The notes under the pieces: model-generated
The model's input: only the letters and a program-made list of their open reading frames with translations
Told to the model about the DNA's origin: nothing
Databases searched by the model: none
Shown: positions 26,256-39,000 of the stretch, one piece after another
Position numbering within the stretch: position 1 is the stretch's first letter
Layout: every line of letters starts with the position of its first letter
Made by a program: the position numbers and the translations under genes
NCBI GenBank assembly: GCA_031216445.1
Contig: CM062205.1
Span: forward strand, 20,229,501-20,293,500
Length of the DNA stretch: 64,000 bases
Direction: 5' to 3'
Source: Lateolabrax maculatus
Taxonomy: Eukaryota > Chordata > Actinopteri > Acropomatiformes > Lateolabracidae

Positions 26256-26531
26256 CTCAGTTTCACTGTTAGTTTTGAGTCACACACACACACACATATG
26301 CAGTGACACACACACACACATATGCAGTGACACACGCACACACACACACATACAGTGACACACACACATATGCAGTGACACACACACACACACACACAGT
26401 GACACACACACATATATGCAGTGACACACACACATATGCAGTGACACACACACACACACACACACACATATGCAGTGACACACACACACACACACATATA
26501 CAAATATGCAGTGACACACACACACACACAC
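26222..26531. repeat. (TG)n and (CA)n-based compound minisatellite upstream of SAV1
   Basis: A (TG)n run at about 26226-26256 is followed from 26281 by CA runs interrupted by a recurring ATATGCAGTGACAC module, seen seven times with variable CA spacing. All six frames through it give meaningless Cys/Val or Thr/His ORFs. It ends only about 5-10 bp before the GC-rich SAV1 leader. Confidence 0.9.
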
Positions 26532-26534
26532 ACG

Positions 26535-26835
26535 CGTCGCGTCGCAGAGGGCGGATGGGCAGGACTCACACTAACTAATCCCAGCTCGGAGCGGCGGCGG
26601 TGGGAGTGCAGGATCCACAGCTCGGAGCGGACCGGAGACTCTCTGGAGAGATTAAAAACAAAAAGCTGAACTCCGCCGCCGGCTGTCCTCCTCCTCCTCC
26701 TCCACCTCCTCTTCCTCCTCCTTCCAACATGTCCCCCGTCCGCGCCGCGCACTCTGACCGGGAGGCTCGCAGCGCCGCGGGGCCGCGCCGCCACACCGCC
26801 GCGCCGCGTTGTTGACGCCGACCGAGCCTCGAGTT
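26535..26835 (+). promoter_or_regulatory. SAV1: SAV1 CpG-rich promoter and 5' leader
   Basis: GC-rich, CpG-dense sequence directly precedes the SAV1 start codon, with a CCT/CTC-rich stretch at about 26688-26725. The transcription start was not determined. Confidence 0.65.
26729..26815 (+). promoter_or_regulatory. Upstream ORF (28 codons) in the SAV1 leader
   Basis: ATG at 26729 opens a 28-codon frame ending in TGA at 26813-26815, 20 nt before the SAV1 ATG. It sits in a context (CAACATGT) that is not optimal but not poor. If the leader includes it, it would be expected to reduce or condition SAV1 translation. Confidence 0.45.
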
Positions 26836-27560
26836 ATGCTCTCACGGAAGAAAAGCAAAAGCGAAGCGTCGAAACCGGCCGAGGTCCACGGGAAGTATGT
26901 GAAGAAGGAGACGTCGCCGCTGCTGAGAAGTAAGCGACCTCCGGGACACTCTCCGTCCCCCCGGCCCCGTTTAACGACGACAAAAACGGGCTGAGTGGGT
27001 GCGTGTGGGGACGTAGCGCCGCGGTAGTTCGGTTCCTGAGGTTTTAATCCAGTTGTTTCATCGTGTTTTTGTTGTTTTTTTTTTTTAAGCTAGTTTGTGA
27101 CCGTTGGCGACCGTTGAAGTGCTAAGCGGCTAATGTTTATCTGCTACTTTAACGTCTGCGCGGCCGGAGGGAAGTTGGGAGTTCACCGTGAATACTCGGA
27201 TTTATAGAAAGTAAACGAAACTACCCGACGACTGACGGGTTTGGCTTTTTGTTAACTTTTTATTTGTTAGTTTACCTGACGTTTAACTCGGTGTGGTTGA
27301 CTGGTTTGGCGCTAGTTAGCTGCCACTTGTTGTCATCTGGTCTTGACTTTTGTTCAGACGTCGGTGAGGAAAAATCTCCTCAAGTGTCTTTTTAACTGAC
27401 CTGACTAACTTACTTTACTTTGTACCTGTTAGTAGAAGAACATTTATTAAAAGTGGCAAATTTTTGCTGCAAAATACTGCATTTTATTACCAAAATAAAC
27501 TTAACTACCAAGTAAAAGTACTCATTAAGTAGACAGAATGGCCCCTGTCAGTGTAATAAT

Positions 27561-27601
<41 letters not shown>

Positions 27602-30600
27602 GATGCATTGAAGTATTTTTTAAATAAAGGTGGAGCTCATTTTAACTGCTTTACTTTATATACTCTCTGGTAGTTAAATGTACTATAACAATAAATTATA
27701 TTTTATAACAAGATCATTTATTTTAGTATGTTCTTTTTTTTTATTTTGCTCAATCTAGTGGAGTACAAATACCTCCAAACTGTACGTAAGCACAGTACTT
27801 GAGTTACTACTTAGTTACCTTCCTTCACTGTCTATTGGTACAAGTCCTGTGTTATTGTGTTGACTGACAGTTGCTCTCTGCTTGTTTACCTGGTTGCAGA
27901 TCTTATGCCCTCGTTCATCCGTCATGGACCCACTATTCCCAGACGCACCGAGGTCCCTCTGCCCGAGATGGGGCCCTCTGCCTACCCCGTGGCACCCAGC
28001 CGGGAGCCTGTGGTGTCCCGCAACAAGAGCTTTCTCCGTGCCCCCGTGCAGAGGCCTCCTCACGAGGTGGCCCGCAGGGAGAGCCACCGCATGTCAGCGC
28101 CTCCGTACCTGCCCCGCAGTCTGGGGGACCTGCCCCACGAGTACGGGGGCTCCTCGCAGTCCTTCCTCACGGACGTGAGCCCCATGTCTGAGAATGGAGA
28201 CGCTGCCCGGTATTATTACCCATCTGAACCTTACTATGACAACCAGCAGCAGCAGCAGCAGCAGCAGCATCAGCAGCAGCAGCAGCAGCAGCAGCGCCAG
28301 CCCAGGAGGGTCCCAGACCGCTTTCCTGAGGACTATAGATACTATGAGCACAATGAGCACAACTTCCAAAGACTTCCACGACAACACACGCCACCAGCTC
28401 CAAGCAGACCCCCCTCAGGTAAACATGAAAAGTGTTTTGCCACTCACTTTTTTACAGTATTGGTTTATAAGTATCTTCTTTATGGGAAAGTAAATAAGGG
28501 GCAGTGACAAGAAATTGGAAGTGAGAGAGGGTTTTAAATGTGACACGGATCAGGAAATGCATTCTTGAACTGCACACATGGTTTTGGAAAGTACATGGCA
28601 GGCAGTCATGGTCTCTTAAGGGACTAAAACTTGTCTTTTTATGACTTTTTGTCTGCAAATTCTGTGCATTCATGTTGGAGGATGAGTGAAATCACAAAAG
28701 CAAGTCTACAACTTTTCAGATGGGGGGAAATGTTGAGGAAGTATTGCCAACTTTAGGTTCCCAATTAAATGTTGAAGTGACTGTACTGATGCATGCTTTT
28801 CCTTTTTGAAATGATAAAGTATTATGGATGATTTTGGAATATTCAAAGGCCACTCTGAAATGAATGCAAGCCATAGGTTGTCACTGAAGAGCTCAAGAGG
28901 GCAATTTTATTTCAGTTTTCCTGAGGAGTTACATATTTTTATCTTAATGTTCCACATTGTGAACATTAGTATGATGTAAGTGTGTAATTTCCATGAGATT
29001 AAATGTTAAGGGGGTCGCAGAAATTTTCCAACCAACTCCAAATGATAGAGAACCGTTTATTTTGTGGCTGACTTGTCAACGTCATGTATATGGTTTAGTA
29101 TTATGTCAGGCCCGCCTTTCGCATATCATGGAGCCGTGTTTGGAGTGAAGTTAAACAAGCATTAGGGGCTCTGCATTTTTCACCTCCCTGTTTGCTGGAT
29201 CCTTCTGACAGCAAACTAGCAATTTGCAGACCGCCCCCAATTAAGAGTCTCAGGCTCAGACTGTCCACTTCTATGAATCATCTCTGTATGTAGGTACTGC
29301 TCTTTTTGTAGTTACATTGCACAGGAACAGCATTATTTTTGTTGTGTAGAAATTTAATTTTTACAAAAAGTGGTATTAAAGGAAATTAGATGGCGTTTGC
29401 ATTTTATTATTCCATATATATATATTTGTAGGGCTTCTTATATTTATTTTCAGTTATAAAATCTGGCAATTCACTAGAGTATATTTTGAATAGAAATGGT
29501 TGAACATTGGTTAACAATCAATTAAAACGTAGGGGTCAAAATTGTATTGTACAAACACAGTTTGCAGCACAAACACTATGTCATTTTACCATTTATTGTT
29601 CTTTTTTGTTGGTCACACATTATCATCATGACACACGATTACAAGCTCATTTGCATTGTCTCCCCATCTTCCCTTTACTTTCTGTCACCAGAAGCTTTTT
29701 TTTTTTTTTTTTTAAATGTGCTTGTTGCAGAAAAACCCAGATTTCTGGAAACTGTAGCAGAAATCCTTTGGATGCAGGGAAAAAATCTGTAAAGCTTGTA
29801 TGTTACAAATAATTTGTAAAAATGTATCATCAAAATTTGTTGCTGGTGATTTATACTTGTGTTGGTCACTGACTTGGTTTTAATTTGGTTACCCACTTAA
29901 TTTCTTTGGTACAACTACTGCATCACCAGTTGTTCATACAGTAGTCGACTCTTGGCTGTATCAAGTGAAATTCCTGTGATGCATTGAGCTTTAGGTCTGC
30001 AGTGAGTATGGCTCTTTGCCATTTTTCTGAGCAAAAGGGCAGAGATGATGATGATGATGATGAGGTGGTGGAGGAGGAGGAGGAGGAGGAGGAGGAGGAG
30101 GAGTGCATTTCTGCGGAGCGCTCGCACATTCCGTCCCTTCACTCAGCAGCTGGCAAAGAGCTCCAGCTCTGTTGCTGTCACTCTCGTGCAGAATTTATCA
30201 GATTGTAGCCGCCATTTTGCTGAGATATTTTATTCCCCGCACATTCTCCTGTGTTTTTCAGCCCTTCGGGTGTCCCTCCAGACTCATTTGGATTTGAGTC
30301 ATGATAGTTCTCACTCAGTCTAACTCATCCACACAGCTCAACATTCCTCGTTGACATTATTCACCAATGAAAGTGCCGGACCTGTTGAATGAACCCACTC
30401 TGCTGTCTGAGAGTGTTTGGGAGTTCAGTGGTTTGTTCCCTTCCGGTGAAAGCTCCAGTGTGTATGTCTGGCCATGCAGAGATCTCTGCATTCCTGTCCA
30501 AACGTAACAACACTCCCATTTCCTACCATTCATCAAATTAAGTCCGAATAAGATGCTCCGTCACAACAGAGTCTGAGGAATTAAGCAGCTGTCCACAATT

Positions 30601-32204
30601 ACTGCAATACTTAAAACGGCATCAGTCAGGCTTTAAGAAGTGATTCATTGCATTCCTCCTGTATCCCGCTCTGTGTTCAGATTCCACATCAGAATGACCC
30701 TTTTAAATGCTGGACATTCGTCTCCTTTAAATGACATTTTCCCACACATGCTGTTTTTAAGAAATCTCCCCAAATATTTTTTCTTTCCCAGAGGTGCCGT
30801 TAGCTGGCAGCTGCTCAGCTTTATGTTTGGTCAGAAATCTTTCCCTCTCCCCCCAGGTTTCTAAAAAGAAATGTTTGTTTTCCTCAGGCATAGGTCGAAT
30901 ACAGGCCAAGTCCCTTGGGAACCTCTCCAGTCTAACAGGAGAGGACCTCCCGCTTCCTGCCGGCTGGACCGTCGACTGGACCATCCGCGGCAGGAAGTAC
31001 TACATTGACCACAACACTAACACTACACACTGGAGCCACCCTCTGGAGAGGGAAGGGCTCCCTCCAGGCTGGGAAAAGGTGGAGTCGGCCGAGTTCGGGG
31101 TCTACTATGTGGATCACATCAACAAGAGGGCACAGTATCGTCACCCCTGTGCTCCGAGGTATGTCATCAGTGTGAAAGTGAAAGATTTTGTGTTTTATAA
31201 AGCTGCATCTTTTTTTTTACTTTTTTCTTTTAAAAGGTTTGACCTGGGTTATCATCAGTCTTTTGAGTTATCATAATCGGTTTCACACAGATGAAATTCG
31301 GTATAAATACTATGTTACCCGTGTCTGTTCCAGTGTGCCCCGCTATGATCAGCCCCCACCATTACCACCTCCTGTGACCTATCAGCCACGTCCTGCAGAG
31401 AGGAACCAGCCGGTGCTGGTGCCAGCCAACCCGTACCACACAGCTGAGATCCCAGACTGGCTGCAGGTGTACGCCCGCGCCCCCCTCAAGTGAGTCCTAT
31501 TATGGCAACAGCTGCCAGATTAATCTTAGTCTATAAAATGAAGGCCTGAGGGGCAATGTGACGTCTTCAGATTGGTTGTTTTGTCCAACCAACTGTCCAA
31601 AACACCCTGAATCATGCAGATCAGAGAAATATAAGAATTATTATTATTATTATTATTATTATGATATGCATGATGTATAAGAAATGTATTTGGCCCTGCT
31701 CACGTCTCACCTGTTTGATTTGAACAGTACCTAGTTAATTTTTCAACTGTAAAATGTCACACTCACAGTATGTATCTTAGTCACAATGAGAAAAAAAATA
31801 ATGTAAGGGATCTGCGTCATGGTTTTTAAAATATTCCTATCGACAGATATTTTTTTTTTATCAGATGTTTCAAACTCCCAAATATCATTATCAGTATCAG
31901 GGTAGAATGAGAGGTTCAAATTCTACTCATCAAAACAATGATTCACAAATTACCCTTTAAAGTACCAAAATATCTCGCCTTTCACATCAGGTATGACCAC
32001 ATCTTGAAGTGGGAGTTGTTCCAGCTGGCGGACTTGGACACGTATCAGGGCATGCTGAAGCTGCTCTTCATGAAGGAGCTGGAACACATCGTCAAATCCT
32101 ACGAGGCGTACCGGCAGGCTCTGCTGTCAGAGGTGGAGGCTCGCAAACAGCGGCAGCAGTGGTACGCCCAGCAGCCCAACAAGAACTTCATAGGGAACAT
32201 GTGA
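26836..32204 (+). CDS. SAV1: Salvador homolog 1, Hippo pathway WW/SARAH scaffold
   Basis: SAV1 brings MST1/2 (Hippo) kinases to LATS1/2 and is needed for YAP/TAZ restraint. Exons: 26836-26929, 27900-28418, 30888-31158, 31334-31489 and 31991-32204; 1254 nt, 417 residues (human 383). The start MLSRKKSKSEASKPAEVHGK matches the family. WW1 is at about residues 225-258 (W231, W253). WW2 is at about 261-293 and has Tyr (Y288) in place of the second Trp, as in other SAV1 proteins. The SARAH helix covers about 347-400 (KYDHILKWELFQLADLDTYQ...). A glutamine-rich insert at residues 147-163 explains much of the extra length. All phases close. Confidence 0.97.
27430..27830. mobile_element. AAGTAC/TACTT-rich dispersed repeat (family D), copy 1
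   Basis: It ends in CAGTACTTGAGTTACTACTTAGTTACCTTCC, matching in style and order the end of the copy at 44748-45453. It lies in SAV1 intron 1 and contains the (ATT)n run at 27562-27601. This is a recurring teleost noncoding element. Confidence 0.55.
27562..27601. repeat. (ATT)n microsatellite
   Basis: About 13 ATT units lie in SAV1 intron 1, within a dispersed repeat. Confidence 0.9.
28244..28294 (+). repeat. SAV1: In-frame CAG repeat (polyglutamine) in SAV1
   Basis: Eight CAG codons, one CAT, and eight CAG codons encode Q8-H-Q8 in the disordered region before the WW domains. Mammalian SAV1 has no such tract here. All glutamines use the same codon, so the tract is likely to vary in length between individuals. 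Confidence 0.92.
28419..30887 (+). other. SAV1: SAV1 intron 2 (about 2.5 kb)
   Basis: It holds a compound (GAT)n(GAG)n repeat at 30043-30103. A stretch at about 29010-29290 has balanced composition and could be a conserved noncoding element. No further exon was recognised. Confidence 0.5.
30043..30103. repeat. (GAT)n-(GAG)n compound microsatellite
   Basis: About six GAT units run into about fourteen GAG units. The Met, Asp and Glu homopolymer ORFs crossing it are artefacts. Confidence 0.9.
31637..31662. repeat. (ATT)n microsatellite
   Basis: A short ATT run in SAV1 intron 4. Confidence 0.85.
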
Positions 32205-32630
32205 TGTGTATGTGCAGCAGGGACGTCTCGCTGCCACACCTCTCTGAGGTTTCCACAGTTTGGGAGCGGTCAGGGTTTCCTTTGAAATCACGATTGACTC
32301 TTAATTGCCTCTTTACCAAACACATCTGTGCCTTTTTGCTTGATCCAAATATATCAGCCAGGAAGTCAAGACACACATTGACAGGGGGACCCTCCCTCCC
32401 CTCCCCTCCCATGTGACACTCAATTTATGAATGACCATGTGACTGAAAAAACACTTCAATGAAGAAAAAGAACCTATAATGTGCTACATCTGGGGAGCCT
32501 GCTTGTGGTGCCATTTACAGCCACTGCCCTGAGAACTGAATTGCTGTATGGATTTCTGTTTTTAAGACGGAGGAGAACAGAGTCTGAAATATGGATATTT
32601 GTTCAAAAACATCCTGAGATTGTGCCTTTT

Positions 32631-32640
32631 AATAAATAAA
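32631..32640 (+). terminator. SAV1: SAV1 poly(A) signal (overlapping AATAAATAAA)
   Basis: Two overlapping AATAAA hexamers lie about 430 nt after the SAV1 stop, followed by T/GT-rich sequence. A further AATAAA at 33610-33615 with a GTTGTTG run some 40 nt later could serve a longer 3' UTR. Confidence 0.7.
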
Positions 32641-35045
32641 ACGCAGCATTTTTACGATGTCTGCTCGTCTTGTATACACTAGCTACTCCGTCATTTTTTC
32701 CTGTGGGAGAAAAAGACAGGCAGCTTCTTCTAATTTGTTTCTGTTTGAGATACTTCATGACTATTTTTCCTTTGCTTTGTTACCCCATAAACCGAAACCA
32801 CACTCTTTTACATTAAACAAAAAGTGCATTTTTCTTTTTTTATGACATATCCTTTATAAGACAATCCACCAAAACCTTCACAGATATTTAAATTTTGATA
32901 TGAAACACGTCTTTATTTAAAGACCTTTGTTGGATGAAGCATCACATTTGATGCAGTGGTTTGAGCATCTCTTGGCTCTTGGCATTACTGTAAGTCAGGA
33001 ATATTATTGTGTGTGTATAATGAAACATTAAATAAGCTACTGGAACTTTATGAAACACTTACGAAGACACATTATTAAGTTTGCCAAACAAGTGCAATTC
33101 AACTTCTCGTTTCATTCTCTTCTGATATTTCCTTGCCTTGGTAATGCCTTATTTTTATGGACTGACACGTCTCTTCTGTGGAAGAGGTGCAGGTTCTTGG
33201 AAGCATATTCTATTGATCACTAATCAGTCAGCTTAAGCCTCTGAAGATTCTCAGAAATGTTTTTATGCTGGAGGTTTTTGCAGGCAGACTGGTGCTAGAT
33301 TCCAATCAGTTGACTCACTAAGGTGACTAATGTTTTATGACACTATTACTTTCATAATATACAACAAGAGCTATTTTCACAGTAGAACAAACAGCGTGTT
33401 TAATGGGACCTGTATATGAGAGTGATTACGAATCCAAACATTTCTGAATGTCCTACAAGGGTGTCAGTGTGACAGTGGAATAGGTTTCTGAAGAACCTCT
33501 CTTCCATGAGTCCTTCACTATGCAAGAAGGTCTCGATCACATCTTCTCAGAATGGTGTCATCAGTCTGTACATATCTGATTTTGTGGATTGCAAATACAG
33601 GACATAAGCAATAAAGTCTGCAGTGAAGAAAAATACACTTGTGACTGTACAGTTGTTGCCTCTTGATGCCCGTTCACTTTCACATGGAGCAAAATAATTA
33701 AAGCAGCTATAATACGTATTTTAATACAATACAACAATAATATAATGTATCAGTGAAAACGTGTAGAACCTGCAGAGAATTATCACCTGAATCTGCAGCT
33801 CCTCTAACCCACGTTAGGGACCAGGGTCCTCGGGGTCCCATAGAAAAGCTCCGGGAAGCATTTTTCAATGAGTAGGCTGATAGGAGTAGATGTAAGAATT
33901 AAAGTAAAACAAATTCAAACCAGAGTATCCGATGTCTTAAACCAGTCTAGAGGGAATCTTTAAATAAATTACTCAAGTCTAGTTCTCATTAATTTGGTCC
34001 AACTTTATTAGTTATTTCCTTGTAACTGAAAGTGTGTGTACGGAAACTTAGCAGTGTTGACTTAGAAGAGGTTGATTCATTTGACTTTCAGTACACTGAG
34101 GCTCCCACGACATCCGGAGTTCATTTAAGTGTTGATGGGGGCGGCTTTAGGAATGAATTATTAAATCCAACAATAATATGTTTTGATACGTTTTCCCTGT
34201 TCTGTTTTAACAGATAAAATCTTCAGCTGTTATTTAATTTGGAGTGTAAATGCAACACGGCGTAAACAAATGCTACTTCTCTGACTTATGAATGGACGCT
34301 TCAACACAGTCATGAAGAAATGGGGTTTGAAAACCTCACGAATCTTAAACTGGACTCAGTTGGATCTTTGTGTGAAGGCCTCACTGATGTTGATTATACA
34401 TTGTGGAAGACTCAAGAAGCCACTCTGCTGCCGTGCCTTTAAATTTTCAACCCTTGAGGTCAAACCTCAGTATAAACTTGCTAAATATGCATGACAGTGT
34501 TCCTGTGCTGTTGGTGACCAGATCTACACGGAAAAAAAAACATTTCAGCGCTGCAGCTGTATGTGATGCGGACATTTTACAGTGAGCTCTATGATTCTGG
34601 GTTACTCAATGAGATTAAAAACAATAACCACAGTTATACAAATGTACAGTAACAGTCTACTAAGCCAAAGTATTCAAACACCAAATAGTGCTGCCACCAA
34701 TACAAGCCTTTTGTTTACAAATGCAAGCTGCTGTGGAAACACAGAAAGTCAAGGCCTGGCCTCTTTCACCACACAACAGTTTTCTTCTTTTTTTTTTTTA
34801 CAGATGATTCAACTTAAGTGTGTGAAGATGATGAGAGAGATGTGGAATGAGGATCCTTTTCCAAAGCAGGCCTGTCGCCCCGCCTAATAACAACTCGCTT
34901 TGATTCCTCAGTGGCCACAGAATAGCTACATTCCTCGGATTTGCTCGAACATTCAGTGAGAAACACAACAATGGTTGCACCCACCACCTCTACATCACAA
35001 TGGAAAGCAAACACACTCTTTCCCCTCAACCTCAAAGACCGAACA

Positions 35046-35047
35046 CG

Positions 35048-35083
<36 letters not shown>
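35046..35083. repeat. (CA)n microsatellite
   Basis: About 18 CA units, probably in the 3' UTR of ATL1. Confidence 0.9.
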
Positions 35084-35086
<3 letters not shown>

Positions 35087-35941
35087 GATCACTGGGATGC
35101 TGTGTAATTACAAAACTGTGAGAGATAATGTCAGCTATGGTGTGTAAACTTTGAACTGTTGTTACTGTTTTTGGTCTTTCCACCCAGTGTTCTTATTTGA
35201 AAGTCAGCGCAAAGCAACTCCCTGATCCATATCTGTCGAAAGTAACACCAACCTCCGAAACAAAACATTCAGTATACAACTAATAAATGTGCCAAAGAGT
35301 GTCTGCATGTAGCCAGGCTGCAGGAGATGTGAAATCATTTTTACATGTTATGGCACAATACCACTTTGTCACAACCATTAAAAGTATTTTTTTTTTTTTT
35401 TTAAGAAAGAATACCTGGTTTTAGAGCTTTAAGATGACAGACATTAACCATTTACCATGCTGATGATGCTTGTAACGCTTCATTATTTAACATACAGTAC
35501 ATATTTTGGCTTTCAAACATCGCAGATCATAGATATTGTTTCTTATAAACAGCACTAAACTTCAAGGAACAGAACAATCGTCACAAATGGGGATTTCACA
35601 GATTTGGCTATACTTCGAAAATCATCGTCAGTGACAAATGATGGAAAAAAACCCGTCTGATATGAAATCAACAGCTGACTGGAGGTTGGATACGCTGAGT
35701 TGTCCTCTGGCAGAGTGCCTACAGTATCTGTACAGGTGTCGTTGTTTTTTCACAGACAAAAAGTGAGAGACAATGATAAAGGGCATCCATCGCTCGAAAG
35801 CAGGCTCCCACTGAGGAGATGCTCTGACACTGCCTATACATGAACATTATACAGTCCATTATTAGGTTTAAAGTAGTGGATGAAATGGTGGGCAGCGCCA
35901 GCCAATACCAGAATAAAAGAGTGCCTGATGGGTGAGGATGT

Positions 35942-35989
35942 TCCTCCTCCTCCTCCTCCTCCACCCTCCTCCTCCTCCTCCTCCTCCTG
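35942..35989. repeat. (CCT)n microsatellite near the ATL1 stop
   Basis: A CCT/TCC run with one interruption lies 35 bp downstream of the ATL1 stop codon on the minus strand, where it reads as purine-rich GGA repeats in the 3' UTR. Confidence 0.9.
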
Positions 35990-36023
35990 TCCATCACCAG
36001 GAAGTCCCTGCTGTGTTATCTAA

Positions 36024-39000
36024 TCAGTCCCTCTTCTTTTCCTGCTCCTCTGCAACCTCCTCCACCTGAGGCCCGGGGAAGGCGTGGTGGTACAGGTGCC
36101 TGTGGTTGGCCGCTACGTTGTACAGCTTGTAGAGAGCCTGTGGAGCGGAGGCGAGACAGGAGGTTACTGCCGGGCGCTTCAACTCATCGAGACCGCTGAA
36201 GATAATGCCAGGGTAGGGATGCAGCATTTTTGGGAGTAAAGGTGACGAAAATAGCCAGCAAAGTGACACATTAGTAAAAATAGTAAATAAAAATGCATAT
36301 GTCGCTGTGAGGATTTAAATGAAAGATCCTCAAAGGTTAATATACTATAAAGTTCAATTTAGATATTGTCACGATATTCACCATTTAAAGGAATTAGACA
36401 CTGGCTGCAAGTATGTGGTTTCGAGAGCTCAAAAAAATCTGGAAGAACGATAAGAAGGGCCCATCACGTATCACCCTCTGCTGTCTAGGGTTTCCTTCAG
36501 GGAACAGCGGGCCGCGTCTGAGCAGCGCAGGCCGAGACGTGACCTTGTCATTGTCAATAAATCCTCCAGAGTTTCCTATTTTTATGAAAGCGACAATTTT
36601 GAGAAAACTTTAGGCCATCAATATGCTTGCTATCCCTGCCTTTCCCCACTCAGATTGCTCCACTTACCTCGTTTGTGCTCCCCTGCAGAGGCATTAAAAA
36701 GAAAGAAATATATATAGTGTGAGCACATACATGCATATATAACACAAAGCATCTTCAATAACAGTTCAGTTTATTGCTGTAAATAGATCTGGCTTCATTA
36801 TCTCTGCCACTGATTTAAGGGGGATTGTTGCCCTCTAGTGGTAGATCAGATACCTATCACCTTTGAGTAATTAACTGAGCAAAAATGCAAAAAATTCATT
36901 AGTTTCAGCTTCTCTCATGTGAGGATTTGCGGCTTTTCTCTGTTTGATACTGTAAGTGAAATATAAACCAAAACATAACACATTTGGGTTTTGGACTGTT
37001 GCTTTTTAGCCAAAACAAGCAACCTGAATAAGTCACTTCTTATATAGACTAACCTATTAAAAAAAAAAAATCATTGACAGATTAATCAATAATGAAAATA
37101 AATGTTAGTTACAGCTGTATTTTATGCAGCAGCCAGACTCCTAACCAGGTGCACAGTTGTGTATACAGTGCCTGACATTAAACCATGTACAGTACACCAG
37201 TGCTTCGTCATTGCTGGATATCTGACTGAGAATTTTAGATCCAGTCCTAAAACACATATTTTCTCTCTTCTTAGTGTAACATGTTGTGCAAATATACATG
37301 CATTATACATTCAGGTAGTTAACCAGTGTTGCTTATGTTTGCTGCTGATATGTTCATTTCTGTTAAGCGTCCTCAAATTTTTTATATTTTGGGGAGTATT
37401 TTTGTGTGTATCCATGTTCAAATATTGATTGAAGTTAGACAGCCAGATTTATTCTTAACTTCATTCATATTTATGTTTTAAATTGTATTACCTGGTCCCA
37501 CAGCGCACCAGCCACCTGGTCGATGACGGCGCCGAGTTCTCGGTATTCCCCGGAGTACCGGATGTAGGCCCAGGTGCAGAGAGTGATCAGTGCCAGACCC
37601 AGGATCATGTTACACAAGCTGGCAATGATGTCCACGCCCACAAAGCCTGTGATGCCCGCAGCCACGTACATGACAAAGATGACCACGAACAGGGTGGCCG
37701 GCGTGCGGGCTGCGTGGAAAATGTTCTTGGAGTCATTGTGCTTGATGTACTGGACGAACACCTCGTCGATTTCTCCCTCCAGCTGCTGCAGGTAGCGGCG
37801 GCTGAACTCCTCGCCTCCCATCTTCTTCACGCCCCGAAACACCTGCAGGGCCTCCTCTCTGATGGCGCTGTGTCGGGCCTGCAGCTCGCTGGGGGCCAGG
37901 AAGGGCCGGTCCCCCCCACAGACCTGGGAACAGGAGGGCGAACGTCACTGAAGAAGGATTAGGCAGCTGGTGGACAGTTTGGGATTTACGTTTCCACCTA
38001 CCTCCTCCATTTTCTTGTTGTACAGATCCTTGGCGGCTGCAACTGCTGCCAAATTATTCGCCTCTGCTGTGGCCTGAGAGGAAGCAGATGAAAATATAGC
38101 GATCATTTATCTATCTAAGATAATATAAGACAAGATAAGATAAGATTAATTTAGATATGAAGCATGAAATAATCTCAATGACAAGATGCCATACATCAAC
38201 ACAGTAAGGGAAGTAGTAAAGGAAGTTGTAAAAAACGTACCTGCAGCATGGATTTTGGATGTGGCAGCTCCTCACCTTGGTATATTTTGATGTATGCCTG
38301 AAATAAACAAAGAAGTGACAAAAAAGCATTTCAAGTAAAATAACTGGTTAAATCCTCCAGTAATATAAATATGTTGGATTTAGTCACAGTCGTGTGCAGA
38401 AACTGAGATATAACATATCAAAATAGATATTCAACAGAGAGTACAGTGTTGGCCTGTGTGTTGCATATCAACATGCTCCTTTGTTCTGACCTTGAAGTAC
38501 TCCACCAGGCCTCTGCAGGTGATTTTGCTGCCATTGATCTCCTTCACGTCGATGTTGCGTGGACTGAGAAGCCACGGGACGAGAACCTTCAGGTTGTTTA
38601 AGAAATCGCCATCGATCTCTAGACGGGGAGGAGAGGCAGCAGCTGGTGATGTCGAGAGTATGTGCTGAAATCTGTCAAACACTGACAGTGTTTGCTCAGT
38701 TATATTCAGTTCCTGGTGGTCGTCCAGGAAGTAAGCGGGAAAGATCAGCAATTCAGAGCGGCAAACCCAAAACAGCTTGTTTCCCCCGGGCAGTGTCTCT
38801 CAAACTGCTGTGCTCCACCTGCTCCTGCACAATTCATAAAAACTCAACCTGCACTGGCTGCACGGTGAAATATTTCCACCGGCTTCATCTACAGAATTCA
38901 AGCAGTTGTTTGGATTTGAAGATATTAGTTATGATTCTTTGTGCTAATGTCTTATATATTTTGCAACCTTTCGGGTCCAAACTCAGAACCATAGTGCATT

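Larger units (their letters stand above)
32660..36023. other. SAV1-ATL1 convergent interval, containing both 3' UTRs
   Basis: No coding region was recognised. The part next to 36023 must hold the ATL1 3' UTR (minus strand). A minus-strand AATAAA (TTTATT at 34004-34009) is one possible end, about 2 kb after the stop. A plus-strand AATAAA at 33610 may end a long SAV1 transcript, so the two 3' ends may lie close together. A poly(T) run is present at about 35386-35402. Confidence 0.5.

Noticed and set aside
26141..26794. 217-codon minus-strand ORF and several Cys/Val-rich ORFs
   Set aside because: They are translations of the CA/TG repeat upstream of SAV1 and have no domain or codon signature.
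29915..30142. Leu/Ser homopolymer ORFs on the minus strand
   Set aside because: They come from the (GAT)n(GAG)n repeat in a SAV1 intron.
35719..35997. Minus-strand ORF with Arg8 and Glu7 runs
   Set aside because: It is the (CCT)n repeat in the ATL1 3' UTR read in frame; no protein similarity.
37483..37962. 159-codon plus-strand ORF
   Set aside because: It is antisense to the ATL1 membrane exon, which has clear homology and splice sites on the minus strand.
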